From contig OZ038423.1 in assembly GCA_964036155.1 (NCBI GenBank), positions 51,847,249-51,911,248 of the forward strand: a stretch of DNA of 64,000 bases, given 5' to 3'. Position 1 is the stretch's first letter. The number at the start of each line of letters is the position of its first letter. Under the pieces are notes generated by a model. That model saw only the letters and a program-made list of their open reading frames with translations. It searched no databases and was not told where the DNA came from. Of the stretch, positions 1 to 12,392 are shown piece by piece. The DNA comes from Diploscapter coronatus. Taxonomy: Eukaryota > Nematoda > Chromadorea > Rhabditida > Rhabditidae. Made by a program: the position numbers and the translations under genes.

Positions 1-60
1 ACCAATGTCCTGCTTCCTGCTCCTAATTGACGAATTTTAACTTTACAGTCATAATACTCG

Positions 61-246
61 TCATTGAAAACACTTATTTGGTAAGCTTCAGAATGTGTAG
101 AATAGATTTAGCCTCGATTTAAAGTAAATACGATCATCAAATGACGAGTTATGACGGTTTGAGATAGATTTGAAATATTCGATTTTTCGAAAATTATGGG
201 ATCGAAAATGAGAAGTCCGTTAACTTCTATTTTAGATTCTACGATA
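61..246. mobile_element. MITE-like repeat copy, partial at window edge
   Basis: The interior and right end of this stretch resemble the element at 8131-8370: a shared run around the words ATTTTTCGAAAATTA and GATCGAAAA, followed by a right end CTTCTATTTTAGATTCTACG. The matching left terminal repeat is not recognisable before the window edge. It is a diverged copy of the family described at 8131-8370, 45648-45874 and 49279-49362. It has no coding capacity. Confidence 0.5.
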
Positions 247-2272
247 TATGTATGGGTTTGAAATTATGAATGATTAGCATAACGCAAATATAAATGCAGA
301 AATATGGAAGCAAAGTATTAGATTCTTTATGCATGATAATTGGCAATGACCAGCCAATTCATCTAGTTTGCATGCTAGAGAATAATTACGAGATGTACAC
401 TTGGTTAAGTTGCAATGTGCCAAATCTTGCCAAATGAGAAAAAATATATATAAGGCGTTAAGTGATTAGAATTATGTACTAACAGATAAAATAACATCAA
501 ATAGTGAATTTATCTCGTTCGACTGCAACTGCCAATTAAAAATTTGGACTGAGTGCATTTATGTAAATCTCGATTAAGCTTAGCTACAATTCTGCATATT
601 TCTAGGAATTGGCAGGCAAATCTGCGAGCAATTCGCAAATTGAAAACGGAAAATTTGATAAAGACGTTCTTGAAAACACGAAAAGCAGACCAGGCAGGAG
701 TGCTAAATTAAGAGGGGATAAAGCAGAAGAGCTGAGTAAAAAACGAAGGGATTTCGGAAGGAGGTATATGGGAACGAGGCAAATTGCATCGAAATGGACG
801 AGTTTGGAAGGAGACCTGAAACAAGATGCCTCTTCCTTGAAACTGGAAGGACTATGAAAATGGGAGAAGAAATGGAAGAATAAAGAAAAGGAAAAGATTA
901 GCAAAACACGCGCGCACACGCACAAGCAGATAGATGGAGGCAGACAAAAGAGCATTCAGAAGCAGCGAGCAGTGGGACTGGAGACTGGAGACTGAGGAGT
1001 CCATACAAGGCCTGGGCCTGGCATGGCTTGGCTTTCCAAGAGTGGGCCTGCTTTCCCCTTTCTCTTCTCTTCCTCCCCCTTTCTTTCTACTAACTCCCTC
1101 TCACACTCCCCTCACTCTTCACTTGCCCTAGGCGATCGATTTATGCACATACAGCCTATTATGAGTCGAACTGCTTGATGACGCAGAAAACAGATGGAAA
1201 ACGGCGATATTGAAACGAAATGAGAATAGAAACTGATACAGAGGTGCATGTAAAATTGCAGATTTGGACGAGGCTTTGCTAGCTCAAATATGGAGACTAC
1301 AACCAATTGAATTTTACGATGCAACTAGATATTGGCACGTCCATATGAATTGTTAGCACACTAGTGCTTTAATATATAAACGCATTGAAGAGCCAGAACA
1401 CAGTCAGAGTGACTAGTCTCATATGTTCGAGGACTGAAAGGCTGAGCGGTTTCATGAATTTGTAAGAGCCTGTCAAAACGACCAATTTGACGTCGTAACG
1501 AGAGCACACGGACTAAAGCTCAAAAATTATATTTTGATTCAGATTGATATGAACTATTCCATTAATGCCTAAACAATGATGATGCGAAAAAATATTATAA
1601 GCTGGAAATGTCCATATATAAGATCTTCATAACAATGTTCTATATTGAAGAATAGGCTGGACTTGTCTATCTTGGATAAGTAACGCATGTCTTATTCGAG
1701 TCAAGTTCGTTCAATTAGCTTGTTCTCTGCCAGTAGTACAATACAATGTCGGAAATTTTGGTTCAATAAGTTATCAGGAATATATTATTCGTCCAGTAAG
1801 ATGCTATGTTTCTTATAGGGGTACAAAGAAGCGTGTCTGGATCCGTTCAATTATTACAATAAGCATAGTGCCAAATGAGTTGAGTCGTTAAGTCGTATCA
1901 TATCACGAAGAAGTATAAATCAATAATAACTGATATAATTTTCTATACGAAATCATATTGAAAAAAACTAGAAGAAGTCACAAAAATGGTTGCAGCACCA
2001 TCATGATGTGCATATAATTGTCTAATTTAGTTGGTGACGTACACTCACCTAATTTGGATATTTTTTCAAAAGTTATTATTTTATTCGATATAATATTGTT
2101 TCAGCACTGATATGGATAATTCGAGATGTTTGGCTAGAAGAAGCTGGTATGGCTTGGAAATGATAAGAGAAAGCTGGAGAATTGGGTCAGTTGGCTGCCT
2201 TCGAGAGGAATTCCGTCCAGACGACAAAACAGTCCATCGATTCTTCGTCTAATTACTTTACACTAATTAATC

Positions 2273-2524
2273 ATGCATATTCTAATTATTCTATTCGTTT
2301 GCTATCCTCTTTACAATCTCTCCTTCACCTTCCCTTTGAATTCGGATTCCGAGACCAATCTAAGGCCAGTCAAAGAAATGGGAAACGTAGGCACTTTCTT
2401 AAAAACACTTTGTGAATTAGTCCTCGCAACCTCAACGACAGGCGTATTAGACGTAGATTATTGCATACATCCTAATCCTAATTCGAGGCAACTTCCTTTT
2501 TATCCGAAAGGGAATGAGGATTAG
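2273..2524 (+). CDS. Candidate small secreted peptide, 83 aa, unrecognised
   Basis: This is a single uninterrupted reading frame from a true ATG to TAG. The first 20 residues (MHILIILFVCYPLYNLSFTF) are strongly hydrophobic after a short polar start and look like a signal peptide. The rest is a short polar tail with two cysteines (in TLCEL and DYCIH) and no obvious dibasic cleavage sites. I recognise no family. The next gene starts 110 bp downstream on the same strand, a spacing compatible with a nematode operon. The downstream ORF start at 2182 in another frame lacks these features. It could be a chance ORF, since 83 codons in AT-rich DNA is not decisive. Confidence 0.4.
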   Translation: MHILIILFVCYPLYNLSFTFPLNSDSETNLRPVKEMGNVGTFLKTLCELVLATSTTGVLDVDYCIHPNPNSRQLPFYPKGNED

Positions 2525-2634
2525 CAGATATTTGTAAACCGGATTCATTTTAATAACGAATCAAGCGAATCACTTCATGTATTATTCTGCCTTGAGAGTT
2601 TGCAAATATCACGAGTAATTCTGTAAATTTGAAG

Positions 2635-3282
2635 ATGCCTCCTCCGAATGTGAAGATTCGTTCTCGGATGATGTCAGCACTGAATGGAGTAAGCAATTAT
2701 ACAGAATAATACAGCATCCATTTGAATTAGGGAGGACTGATTATTCTCAACAAAAACAAGAAACACACATCCAAGACTGCTAAGCATAAGCAAGTTAACA
2801 GTGTCCTGGCCGCAGGCCTGACTGAGCAACCCATCACGGCTGCCTCTCAAATGACAACAGAAAGTAGTCTGACTACTGTGCAGGTATAGTGCGTTTGAGG
2901 ATAATTATTTTATTTTTTTAAAATAAATAATAATAACAACAATCCGAGCATATAATCAAATAGTTTTGGATATTTAAAATATTTATCTATTTTATTTATC
3001 ACATTTTAGCTTCCAATAATGGCGGATTATGCGATAAAACCTTTATTGCAAACAAATTTCATTGATTCGAAAGGCCGTTTACTTCAAAACGTGGTTTCCA
3101 TTCCAATACGCGTCAGTGAATCGATCAAGAAGTATGGAATTTCTAAGCCTTATGAAAGATAATAATGGATTGTAATTAGGAAATCGCCTAAGCCAGTTGC
3201 GACACAAGTTGAAGTCGACCCTGTCGAGAACCGACAAGTCACTGTCAAATTTGGACCATCTTCCGATCGGTCAATTATTTGA
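2635..3282 (+). CDS. Unrecognised basic protein, 143 aa, four exons
   Basis: Four exons join in consistent phase: 2635-2688, 2731-2883, 3010-3131 and 3180-3282, giving 144 codons including TGA. All three introns have GT-AG ends; the first is only 42 bp. The product starts MPPPNVKIRSRMMSALNG, continues through a lysine-rich stretch (KNKKHTSKTAKHK), a Ser/Thr-rich segment and a C-terminal part containing KKSPKPVATQ. No transmembrane segment or signal peptide is visible, so it is probably an intracellular, perhaps nuclear, protein; that is an inference from basic composition. An AATAAA-like word lies about 45 bp after the stop. I could not assign a family. The good phase agreement across three introns makes a real gene likely. 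Confidence 0.7.
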
Positions 3283-3468
3283 AAAATGATTCTCTACTAG
3301 TAAAATCGTGAATTTATTCAACTTAGAAATAATAAACTGTTTAATTTGTACATTAGAATCCGAATAGAGGAAGTGATGTAAACCGTAATGATTGTAAAAA
3401 AAATGATAATATCGGATAAAAATGGAATAATCTAAGAACAGGAAAATCGAAAAATTATAATGGTGATG

Positions 3469-5943
3469 TTACTTGATGGATAATGAGCTGTTCGATGATA
3501 ATCTTTTATCTCTTTCATCAACAGTCATTGGAAAATCGTCCTTAGAAGGCACTCCAAACACAGCATCGATAGTTTCACTGTCGAAGTTGCAGATGTTGAA
3601 GACGTGCAGCAGATGCATTTCCTCGAGGGTCTGTGCCGCGCAGACCTCAATTCCGCCCAGTAGCATAAGCACGTCGCCTATTCGACGCTCCATTTCGTCC
3701 TCTTCTATCGACTCATAGAATGCGTGCAGTCCACGAAGTACGAGATTTCGAACCTGAAATAACTGATATTTTGCATTCATTTATTTTACAAAATATTCCC
3801 TCCTAGCTTTCCTTCTTCTACGTTATTTCTCTAAAACTTATGGTTTCTTTGTAAATAGAATGAGGTTTTGAAATTTATTAATTGTTCCTGTAATAATTTT
3901 AAAACTAGTCAATCACCTCATACAGAATATGCAGGTCTTCGGAAGTGGCAATGGATTTGTACGATTCGAAGAGGAGTGTCGGTTCTTAAGCAGGAATTGT
4001 GTCAGCGTTTGATATACAAAAGCAACTAACTAAGCAGCATGAGAATCTTCAATGCAGCAACTTCGATCGGGCGCAGTTTGAGTCGACGAAGAGGCTGGGC
4101 AACTTCGTCAATCAACATGGTTGTCAGAGGCAGAAGAAGTCTATAATAGAGTATTGCATAATTATTTTACACTCATTTCTACCTCTGTTCCTCGATTATT
4201 TTTGTGGTGAGATGTCTCTTGATTTCTTCTGGAATATCAATGAAATCTCTGAAAAATAAAAATTTGATAGAGTATTAGTTATTTGTCGTTTATTATTGCT
4301 ACTTTGTTAGAAATTCTCATGCTCATAATTACCAACAATTGTTACCTAATTAGACAAGTTCGATCCGACAGAAACCACACATTTTCATGAGAAGGCATTT
4401 GCGAAGTGTAGAGGCCATGCTCAATAATCGTGTATCGAAAGCAGAATCGACGAGTCGACGATGTCTGAATGATATAATTTATCTTTTCTTCAGTGAAAAA
4501 TTATTTAGCACCCTAAAATGTTGCGAAAGTTCGAGGAATCTGGGTATTTTGGAGACCCATTCTCTCAAAATAGCTATGTCCAATTTTAGACTCTGCACAA
4601 ATTCACTGTTCAATGAAACATTTGAGAAACTGCAGTTCTGAAAGAGAAATGAATTGAATAAAATGGATTGAAATTAATTCAACCGGACTGTAAAAGTATA
4701 TCTTGTTGCCGACAGGATGTGAGGCTCCAAGCAAAAGAGCAGTCTTCGTTCGAAATTCCTGATCAATTGCAGATATTCCATCTAGAAATTTCAGCGCTAC
4801 TCTCGATGTTTCAGATAACTGAAAGTCGCTTATTCGTAAATACATTTCGCTGTCACATATTGCCGCTCATATTGTTCATGTTCGACTAATTGAAGAAACC
4901 AAGTACACACGTTTGGAAATGAAGATGACCTATTAGTATCGTTATCAACTGATATGACGATATTTTGACATTTCAATTTTGATCTAAAATCAATTTCAAC
5001 ATTGCGCTTGAATATTTAATAGAATTAAGTTTTCAACGATTTTGTTCTTGCAATTTATCAAAAGAGACTATAAATAATTATGTTGTTTTTTTTCTTAATA
5101 TACCTTAGAATGTGCATTTAGATTGCTTCTCCGACTTCCAATAGCGTCTCTTTTCGGATGGAGTGCTGAAATCGTTCATATCTGCCATAATCGATCAATT
5201 TGCCCAATGATGTAATGTGTTATTTCAATGGCTGATTGCAGGACAACAGAAAGGTCAGAGTGATCGTTTTCTGTGTCTTCACAACCGACAGAAGCATGGA
5301 AGCATGTGGTCATGCAGCCTTTCTATCTCATTTCTTCTAACCTTCCTCCTTCATTCCGATTTCAAGACATCTCTCATACCTGCAACGACGACACAACCGT
5401 TTCACATCCTTATCTGAAAATCATTTTTAAAGAGATGGTTGAAACAAAATAAGCCTCACTATTTTCAAGTTTACAGCGTCCCTTAAGTTTACAACGAGGC
5501 GATTTTTCTTGCAATACTACCTAAATTGAACATAATTAAGTTTGTTTACAGGGCAACTTGTAGACCTCACAACATTCAAGACTCAAGACATGCGAAATAA
5601 TGTGAGAAAAGAAAGCCTACCACCCAATGCCCTACCCTAGTCACTATTTCGCATGTCTTGGGATCATGCGGTTTCCAGATAGCCTTAAATTATGCAAAAT
5701 TAAAAATAACTTACCCTCCGGAAGAATGATTTGCACCCTAAACAAGCTTTGACATTGTAATGCATTCCTGTGTTTGAATGTCTTCCGCAAACTAGACATG
5801 CTGATTGTTCTAAAATTGAATGAAAAATACAATTTTAAGGAATACTTCAGAATACCTGAGCTCGATTCACCCGTTCTTAATGCCTCCATCTGGTCGCTTG
5901 CAGAAGACGGTGATTCTGATGACGTCAACGTCGTGTCGCTCAT
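3469..5943 (-). CDS. Nuclear hormone receptor, nematode type, 428 aa
   Basis: This is a ligand-type transcription factor with a DNA-binding domain of two C4 zinc fingers and a ligand-binding domain. Twelve exons join in phase: 5856-5943, 5715-5809, 5460-5520, 5342-5413, 5104-5165, 4684-4818, 4512-4637, 4346-4464, 4183-4248, 4031-4140, 3917-3984, 3469-3753. Finger 1 begins [14 protein letters not shown] and ends [10 protein letters not shown]. Finger 2 is CKLKGRCKL followed by [20 protein letters not shown], the normal Cx5Cx9Cx2C spacing. The ligand domain shows [31 protein letters not shown] and a helix 10/11-like [11 protein letters not shown]. The C-terminus lacks a clear acidic AF-2 motif. 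The P-box (LGCKS) is of a divergent kind known in nematode receptors. An in-frame ATG at 6003 would add 20 residues. The class is certain; orthology within the large nematode family is not resolved. Confidence 0.93.
5584..5695. mobile_element. Short foldback element with 16-bp perfect inverted ends
   Basis: It lies in intron 2 of the nuclear receptor gene. The ends CAAGACATGCGAAATA (5584-5599) and TATTTCGCATGTCTTG (5645-5660) are exact reverse complements around a 45-bp core. A related sequence of about 115 bp lies at 38432-38548, sharing the core word AAAAGAAAGCCTA and the distal word TTCCAGATAGCC, so this is a dispersed repeat rather than a local palindrome. Confidence 0.6.
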
Positions 5944-6003
5944 TGTATCATATTGAATGTGAAATATAGGATTCTCAATATTATCAGTAATTATTACTTT
6001 CAT

Positions 6004-6694
6004 AATCTAAGCGAATTTCCGATCGATATTTAAATTTAGCAACGAGATTGAGAAGAAACAATGAAATTCAGTATTTAGAAATGGAGGCACGAGTTTCGTA
6101 TTTCTGCTATGCAATTATTAGTTTGAAAATTAAACTCCATATTTGATCAAATCGTTTATCTGTAACATCATAAAATAAAATATGAAAGAACCGCATCTTA
6201 GGCAATCTGATACGCTCGCAAATATATAGACAGGAAAAATGAGAAGAATAGTTGTAAGAAAAAGGGAATGATCAAAGATCAATCGGTAAAGATTGGAAAA
6301 ACCCTGCATCTCCTAGACTAAATATATGATATAATAGTAATGATTTATAAAGTAAAGAGGGAAAAAGAAAAGAAATGATCTAGCAGGATTGATAAGAAAT
6401 TGGGGAGGGATCATTGAACAATTTGAGGATGTGAGAAAGTACTGCAAATTAAGAGAGGGGATGAGAAAGAGGAAGATAGAGATAGACTGGGCAATCTGTG
6501 AAGAAAGATGCATATCAAATAGTAGACTACCATAGCATCAGAGAATTAGACATACGAAATAAGAAATACGACTGATGAATGATCGATATAAAAGAAATAA
6601 GACTGAGTGTGAGAAGTTAGAAATAAACAAGGAGGGGGAAAATGACAATGAATGAAGCAAATGAGAATAACTGGCAAACATTCACCATGACAAT
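6004..6694. other. Intergenic, between nuclear receptor 5' end and ADA 3' end
   Basis: This stretch holds the presumed promoter of the nuclear receptor and the 3' flank of adenosine deaminase, both on the minus strand. It is AT- and purine-rich with no reading frame that has splice-site support. I see no discrete regulatory motif. Confidence 0.6.
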
Positions 6695-9600
6695 TTAGGG
6701 TTTGGCTTTGAGAATTAACTCGACGAGCTGCTGTTTTTCTGTCTCAGGCAAGAAACACGACTTGGCTGCGTTGACTTGCGCCTGCCAGAGCTGCTCGGTT
6801 GTCAGGCCTGCAAAGATATCGCTTATTAACGAATTGAAGTAAAATGCAAAAAATAAAATACAAATAAAATTGGCACCTTAACTAATGTCAAATATCGATT
6901 ATGCAATGTGTGCATGCAAACTTTCAAATTAACGTCAAATTCATTCTTTGAATCATTGAATCTTTGTAAATTCGACTGATTGCAAACGTAGCGATAATTT
7001 TTAGTCATCAAAAATGTGCGTAATTTATTTCTGCCGCAATTTATCGGTCATTTGGGTCACTGAAGATATTTTGCATTGAGCTTCAGGTATCACTTTCATT
7101 TTACAGTATATGTGACTTTTATATAAAATGAGAAAAAAATTAATCTAAAGTACTCACGTCTCTCAAATCTGCATATTTCTCCAAAATCTGTATTTCAAAA
7201 ACATTTACCGATATTGGAATGAGCGAGTTGCATCTCACTGAGCATCGAGTTGTCGAAGCAGGTCGGGTCGTCGCGAGAAATCGAGAAGTTCACTTTGTCT
7301 TCGGCCCATCTAAAATCGGAATATCAGTATTCTTCGTTATTTCTGCGAAGCTTGCAATAAATGCACGGTTTTATCAATGAATCTGTTTTTCTTTTATAGC
7401 TCGTATCTTTCGCTCTTCTAACCTTTCATGGCAAAAAATATTGTGGAGCTGCATAATTTCGCAGATTTTACGAAGGACTAATATCGTTAAAGGCCGATTA
7501 CTTGAGAAAAAAATAAATGTTGCACAAATTCGAATATGCAAAGTGGCATCGCGGTATATCAAATAGTCGTCAAAGTCATTCATTGAATCGATAAAATATT
7601 GCCTATTCGTATGTAAGCAATATGCTAATTTTCATGATCAAAGTTTGTCCCTTTTATTTCGTCTCAAGTAGTCGGTGGTTACTGACAATAATCAAAGCGT
7701 TGAAATTGGCAGTTAATTTCACCTCTTGACTGGATGATTCTTCCAGTCGAGCGGGACAGCGCCAGTCATGACCGAGGAGTAGGGACAGGCCTCGAGATGC
7801 ACGCGTTGCTCCTTGACGAAGTACTGCTCGTATTCCGACTCGTTCTGCATCACTCTGCAATTCGCGCTCTCTCGTTCGTTCCCCACTTTCTTCCCTCCAA
7901 CCTATATCCATGTCCGATCCTCTCAGCCTTCATTTCCTCGATCGCCTTCAGCACCTCCTTCGGCCCTCCGCTCTCCCCAGCGTGCACTGTTCTGTGGATT
8001 CCTCGAACTGCTGCTTCCTGAATATTTTTTCTTTTTTTTTATCAATTATTAAAATGAAATTAACTCGGTTTTAATAACAGAAAATTTCTAGTTCTCCTAA
8101 CCAAGAAAAGAAAGCATAAAAGAAATATATCGTATTCTCTCTAATTGAAGAGCGCCCCCAAAATGGCAGAACGACTCATTACTCAGCTTAAATCATTTCA
8201 GGGGGTATCTTATAAAATTGTCTTCAGAGTGTATAGAGTGGATTTAGTCCTGATTTGAAGTGATTATGATCATTTAGATGATGAGCTATGGTGGTTTGAA
8301 AAATTAAAATTTTTCGAAAATTAGAGGGTTGAAAAATAAAAGGACATTCCCTTCTATTAGAGAGAATACGATGTCTTTTTCAACATTATCGAATGATAAG
8401 TAGATCTTCGAAAGCAAGAAAACAACTTTCAATTATTCAAATATACAGTAAAGATAAAGTTTAGAAAAATATAAATTTTGGAATCTATAACTCATCGAAT
8501 TATTTTAACCGTAACATCCGAAAATTGGTATGTTTTCAGCTCGATATGTTCAGTAAGGATAAAAAGTTTCAGTAGAATTATTGTAAATTAGCTTGTTTTA
8601 ACGTTGAGAAGCTAAAAATGGGTTTATAAAATTGTGATCAACATTTTATTTTTAGAAATCGTAATTATTTTAGTAAAAATTTTGAATTTCTTCAAACTCA
8701 CCTTGAATGCATCGACGACCACCTGTTCGTACTGCTCATCAGCTCCATGGGCAGTTCCAGCCACATCGATGGCGACCACTCCAAGATCTTTGCCATTCGT
8801 GGCTGCAATTACTCTTTACTTTAATTGACCATTCCTTCCATACTCACCCAAATCAAGAATCATTTGTGGGAATTTCTTGTCCATGCCCCTGATCATGCAC
8901 ACAATCGAGCGAGCCTTCACTCCGAAGTCCTTCTCGCCTCTGTCGAATCCCCTCTTCACCGCCTTCACAACATCTACCATGGTAATGTCCTAAATGAGCA
9001 ATTTCACGAGAAAATAGGGGATTATTAGTTAATCGACGAATCTCGTAAAGATTAGCTTGAAAGTTATGTGAATATTGTGAATATCGAAGATATTTAAAGA
9101 ATTAAGTACATTTTCATTGGATTAAAAAAAAACCAATAGTCATAAACGATTATTTCGATTGTAATTACTTACAGGATATTTGACAGGATCGATAAGCAAG
9201 TGAGGCCCATATCTGCCCTCGAAGTAGACGACTCCATTGGCCTTCTGATCTTCACACAGCTCGTACGCAATTCTCTCAATCGCTTCGAGATCGCCACTGA
9301 AAGCTATGTAGCTTTTTAGCGAAAGAAGATGTTTTAAAATAAAATTAAGCAAAACTTTCATCATACAAAGAGGAGGATGGAATGACCCATTTCCTAGTAG
9401 CGGCATTGTAAAAAAAAATGGAATGTAATTTCTTGAAATCGATACTGCGCAATCCTATCTAATTCATAATCATAGTTGATTGAATTGAAAGGGAAATAAA
9501 TAATAAATCGGAAGAGCTACTTACATGACAACGGGAAGGAAGATGAGGAAAGCCTCGAGGACTTTGGACAGATTCGCAGGGCTGTGGGTCACCAACACTT

Positions 9601-11067
9601 TCTTCAGCTCTTCCACTGTAGTCGCTCCTTTAAGGGAGATCCCCTTCTTCCTGCAATTCCGTCATTTTTAACTACCTTGAATCAGACTGCTCTTACTTGG
9701 CCAATTCCAGAATAGTTGTGAATCGAATGGCCCCATCCAAGTGCAAGTGCAGTTCGATCTGAAATGCAAACCAACCAATGATACAATTGAACTGGATGAC
9801 CTCTAACCTTAGGGAAACTGAAAGTTCTTCTGGTCATCTCGGTTACTTCGGGAACCGAGATCGAAATGTTCGGATCGCTAAATTTGAATAATTAGAAAAA
9901 AAAACGTTTCAAAATTATTTTTTCAGAGTTCAAAATCTGTTATATCTTTTGGTAAAATTAGGTAGACCATCAAAATACGAATATTTTCTATTCATGAAAA
10001 ATTTAATGACCAGACATAAAATTGTAAGAAAGAATGAAGAGTCTCTAAACTTTTGAGCTGTGAAAATTTGCACGTTTCAAGGATCCTCCTCTCCTCTGAG
10101 CCTCTACTTAACCTTTTCATATTTACTTAGGTTGTGGAACGGGTAAAGAGATAAAGAGGAAGCTGAATGTAGGATGGAATAAATGGCAAATAATGACAGA
10201 CTAGAGAAAATTTAGACTTCATTAAGAAGGAAGATAATTGCAGATAAAAGAAAAGTCTAAACGTAGATGCCGTGGAGTCATAAAATCATTTCTTATAGAG
10301 TGAAACTCCAGACAAGGATGGATTAGAGAAGATTTGATAAGGGCATCAAATTCACAATTCATAATAGTGAAATTGCCAAAAGCGCAGATTAGAAATGTGA
10401 TGAGAAAAGCTTTAGCGCATTATTTTTCTGATAAGAATCTAGCTGACAGATCATCTTCGAAAATGTAGGAAAAAAGAACTTGGACAGAAATTGAAAAGGG
10501 GGCACGTAACTTTCCTATCATGAAGAGGACTAGCAACACGGGAAGCCCCAAAATTGAGGGGTGAAATTGGGAAACGAGAAACAGGACTCTCACTATCACA
10601 TAGAAAAATTGAAACTTACTGACAGCGCTTATATTTAAAACATCCGCCCATTTAGGTAATTACTTGTTACTTTCCAAATGAAATTCGAATTTTTAGCCCA
10701 ATTTGAAAAAAGATAACTTATCTAATTGGAAATGTCGGGATAAGAAAGGTGGAATTTGAGGACCAATTACTGTCAGTGAGCACTTTCTCCCCATCATTAA
10801 AAGTGAGTTTCACAGACGTTGGTTGGAATTTTTCTTTAAACATGTCTGCATTTTTTAAATTTTCAACACATTTTCTTTTTCGTTCATTTTTAATACAAAC
10901 TTTAAACTCTACTTGAAAGAAAGTACCCAAATGCATTGATAATTGATAAGTTTCAAAATGACCAACCTGCTATGGATCATCTTCTTCTCGAGCTGCTCGA
11001 TCTTCTTCTTCTCGTCCATTTTTGCTTCTGATTGTGCCGAATTGTCAGTCGATAGCCACGAGCCCAT
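6695..11067 (-). CDS. ADA: Adenosine deaminase
   Basis: The enzyme deaminates adenosine and deoxyadenosine to inosine and deoxyinosine in purine salvage. The metal-binding N-terminal motif [11 protein letters not shown] lies near 9755, followed in order by an [13 protein letters not shown] helix, [15 protein letters not shown], the catalytic TVHAGES near 7985, ERIGHGY near 7920, [15 protein letters not shown], and [13 protein letters not shown] near 7275 with the metal-binding Asp pair. The protein ends [12 protein letters not shown]. Order and spacing match animal ADA. Exons are separated by GT-AG introns, one of only 47 bp (7855-7901). I chose the first in-frame ATG at 11067; 11019 (MDEKKKIEQ) is an in-frame alternative, and the frame stays open upstream of 11067 with a hydrophobic run. 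A MITE copy sits in one intron (8131-8370). No catalytic residue appears to be missing. Confidence 0.95.
8131..8370. mobile_element. MITE-like element with ~20-bp terminal inverted repeats
   Basis: The ends CGTATTCTCTCTAATTGAAG (8131-8150) and CTTCTATTAGAGAGAATACG (8351-8370) are reverse complements at 19 of 20 positions. The 240-bp unit has no coding capacity. Interior words (TGGTTTGAAAA, TTTCGAAAATTA) recur at 61-246 and 45648-45874. It lies in an intron of adenosine deaminase. Confidence 0.7.
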
Positions 11068-12392
11068 CAGCCAATCGTCGAGGTAGAAATTGCCGCTGAC
11101 TGCGAAGATGAACAGTGCAATCGATTGTCGCCTGCCTGAATTGGAGAGGAATTGAAGAGTTCGCAGAAAAAGAAAACTTTAAAAACTATTGAACGCTTGG
11201 ATATTTTGGCACAATAAGTTAAAAACAAATTTATCGGCATTTTTCTGAATATTGGCCAAAATTCACAACAATTCAACAAGATTGCGAGTTTACAAACACG
11301 TGCTTTTATCGAAAGAAGGAAAGAATGATTGAACATGTGGCACGAGCGGAGAGTCAGAGAAGAGGACAACGAGAAATAATGCAGAAAACGGAAGGAAAGA
11401 AGAAATGAAATCAATGAAAATTGAAAAAGTAGAAATTGGCGGGTCATTTTACCACTGCCAACATTTGGCAAAGAAGGCAAAGAAATAATCGATATGCGCT
11501 TGCATGCAGAATTTCGGATAAATGCGACGCGCTTATATGGATTCAGCTGCGCAAAATAGAAAGTAAAATGAGATGCACCGTTTTTTATTTGCATTTTTCT
11601 GTAATAAATAATGCTATTCATAGAACCTGAACTGGATTAAAGGGTATAAATAATTGTCCAAAACAATAGTTCGCTAAATTTGTGTAAAATAATTACTTTA
11701 AAGCTATTATAATATGAATGATGCATAATTCTGCAGAAAAGTATTGCGTAGTCTCAGAAAAATCAATGCAATTTCAAGAGAAAGAGAGCAGACAATGGGT
11801 TACTTATCTGATAGAAACGCGCATCTTCAGTCCAGTGAAAGGGGCAATTATCTATCTTCGCCACTTTTTGAGTTGATCCTTATCGCTCGATTCGAAATGT
11901 GTTTGCGAGAAAAGTGAGCAGAGATAAATCATGAAAAATGTCAAAGATCATGAACTTAATATGTCTATGAAAAATGATAAATGAATGAAACTATTACAAT
12001 TGCAATTTCTGTGAGATGGAATAAATAGAAATTGAGCAGTTCTTGTCCTCTTAGTCACTATTGTCTTTCTTTTTATAAATCGTGAACGCCTATTGTGTGA
12101 TTACTCTTCTTCCTACGCATTTTTCTAGCATGTTGGTTTTAGCAAATAATTGCTCAAATACTTAGATACTTGGATGCCTACCACGTACATCATTTTTCAA
12201 TTAAATCAGCTGAAATATATACTGCATAAGGAAATACATTTATTTAACTCGTAAATACATACATAGAAAGAGATAATAATTGGAAGAATAAACCATCATA
12301 TAAAATAAGATGTAAAACAAACATCGGTCAATGTGAATGCTCGTATTTTTGACGTCCGATCACCCTAACAATTGGCTCATGATCTTCGAATC
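11068..12392. other. Intergenic, upstream of ADA
   Basis: AT-rich sequence between the ADA start and the stop codon of the next minus-strand gene. An acceptor-like AATTCAG near 11139 precedes the ADA frame and could be a trans-splice or cis-splice acceptor. A 184-codon minus-strand frame (11067-11621) crosses the region but has no splice or family support. Nothing else was recognised. Confidence 0.5.

Noticed and set aside
604..857. Lysine-rich plus-strand frame of ~83 codons beginning after a CTAG
   Set aside because: It has no ATG, no partner exon and no family resemblance; the composition follows the local purine bias. The antisense frame over the same stretch is equally open.
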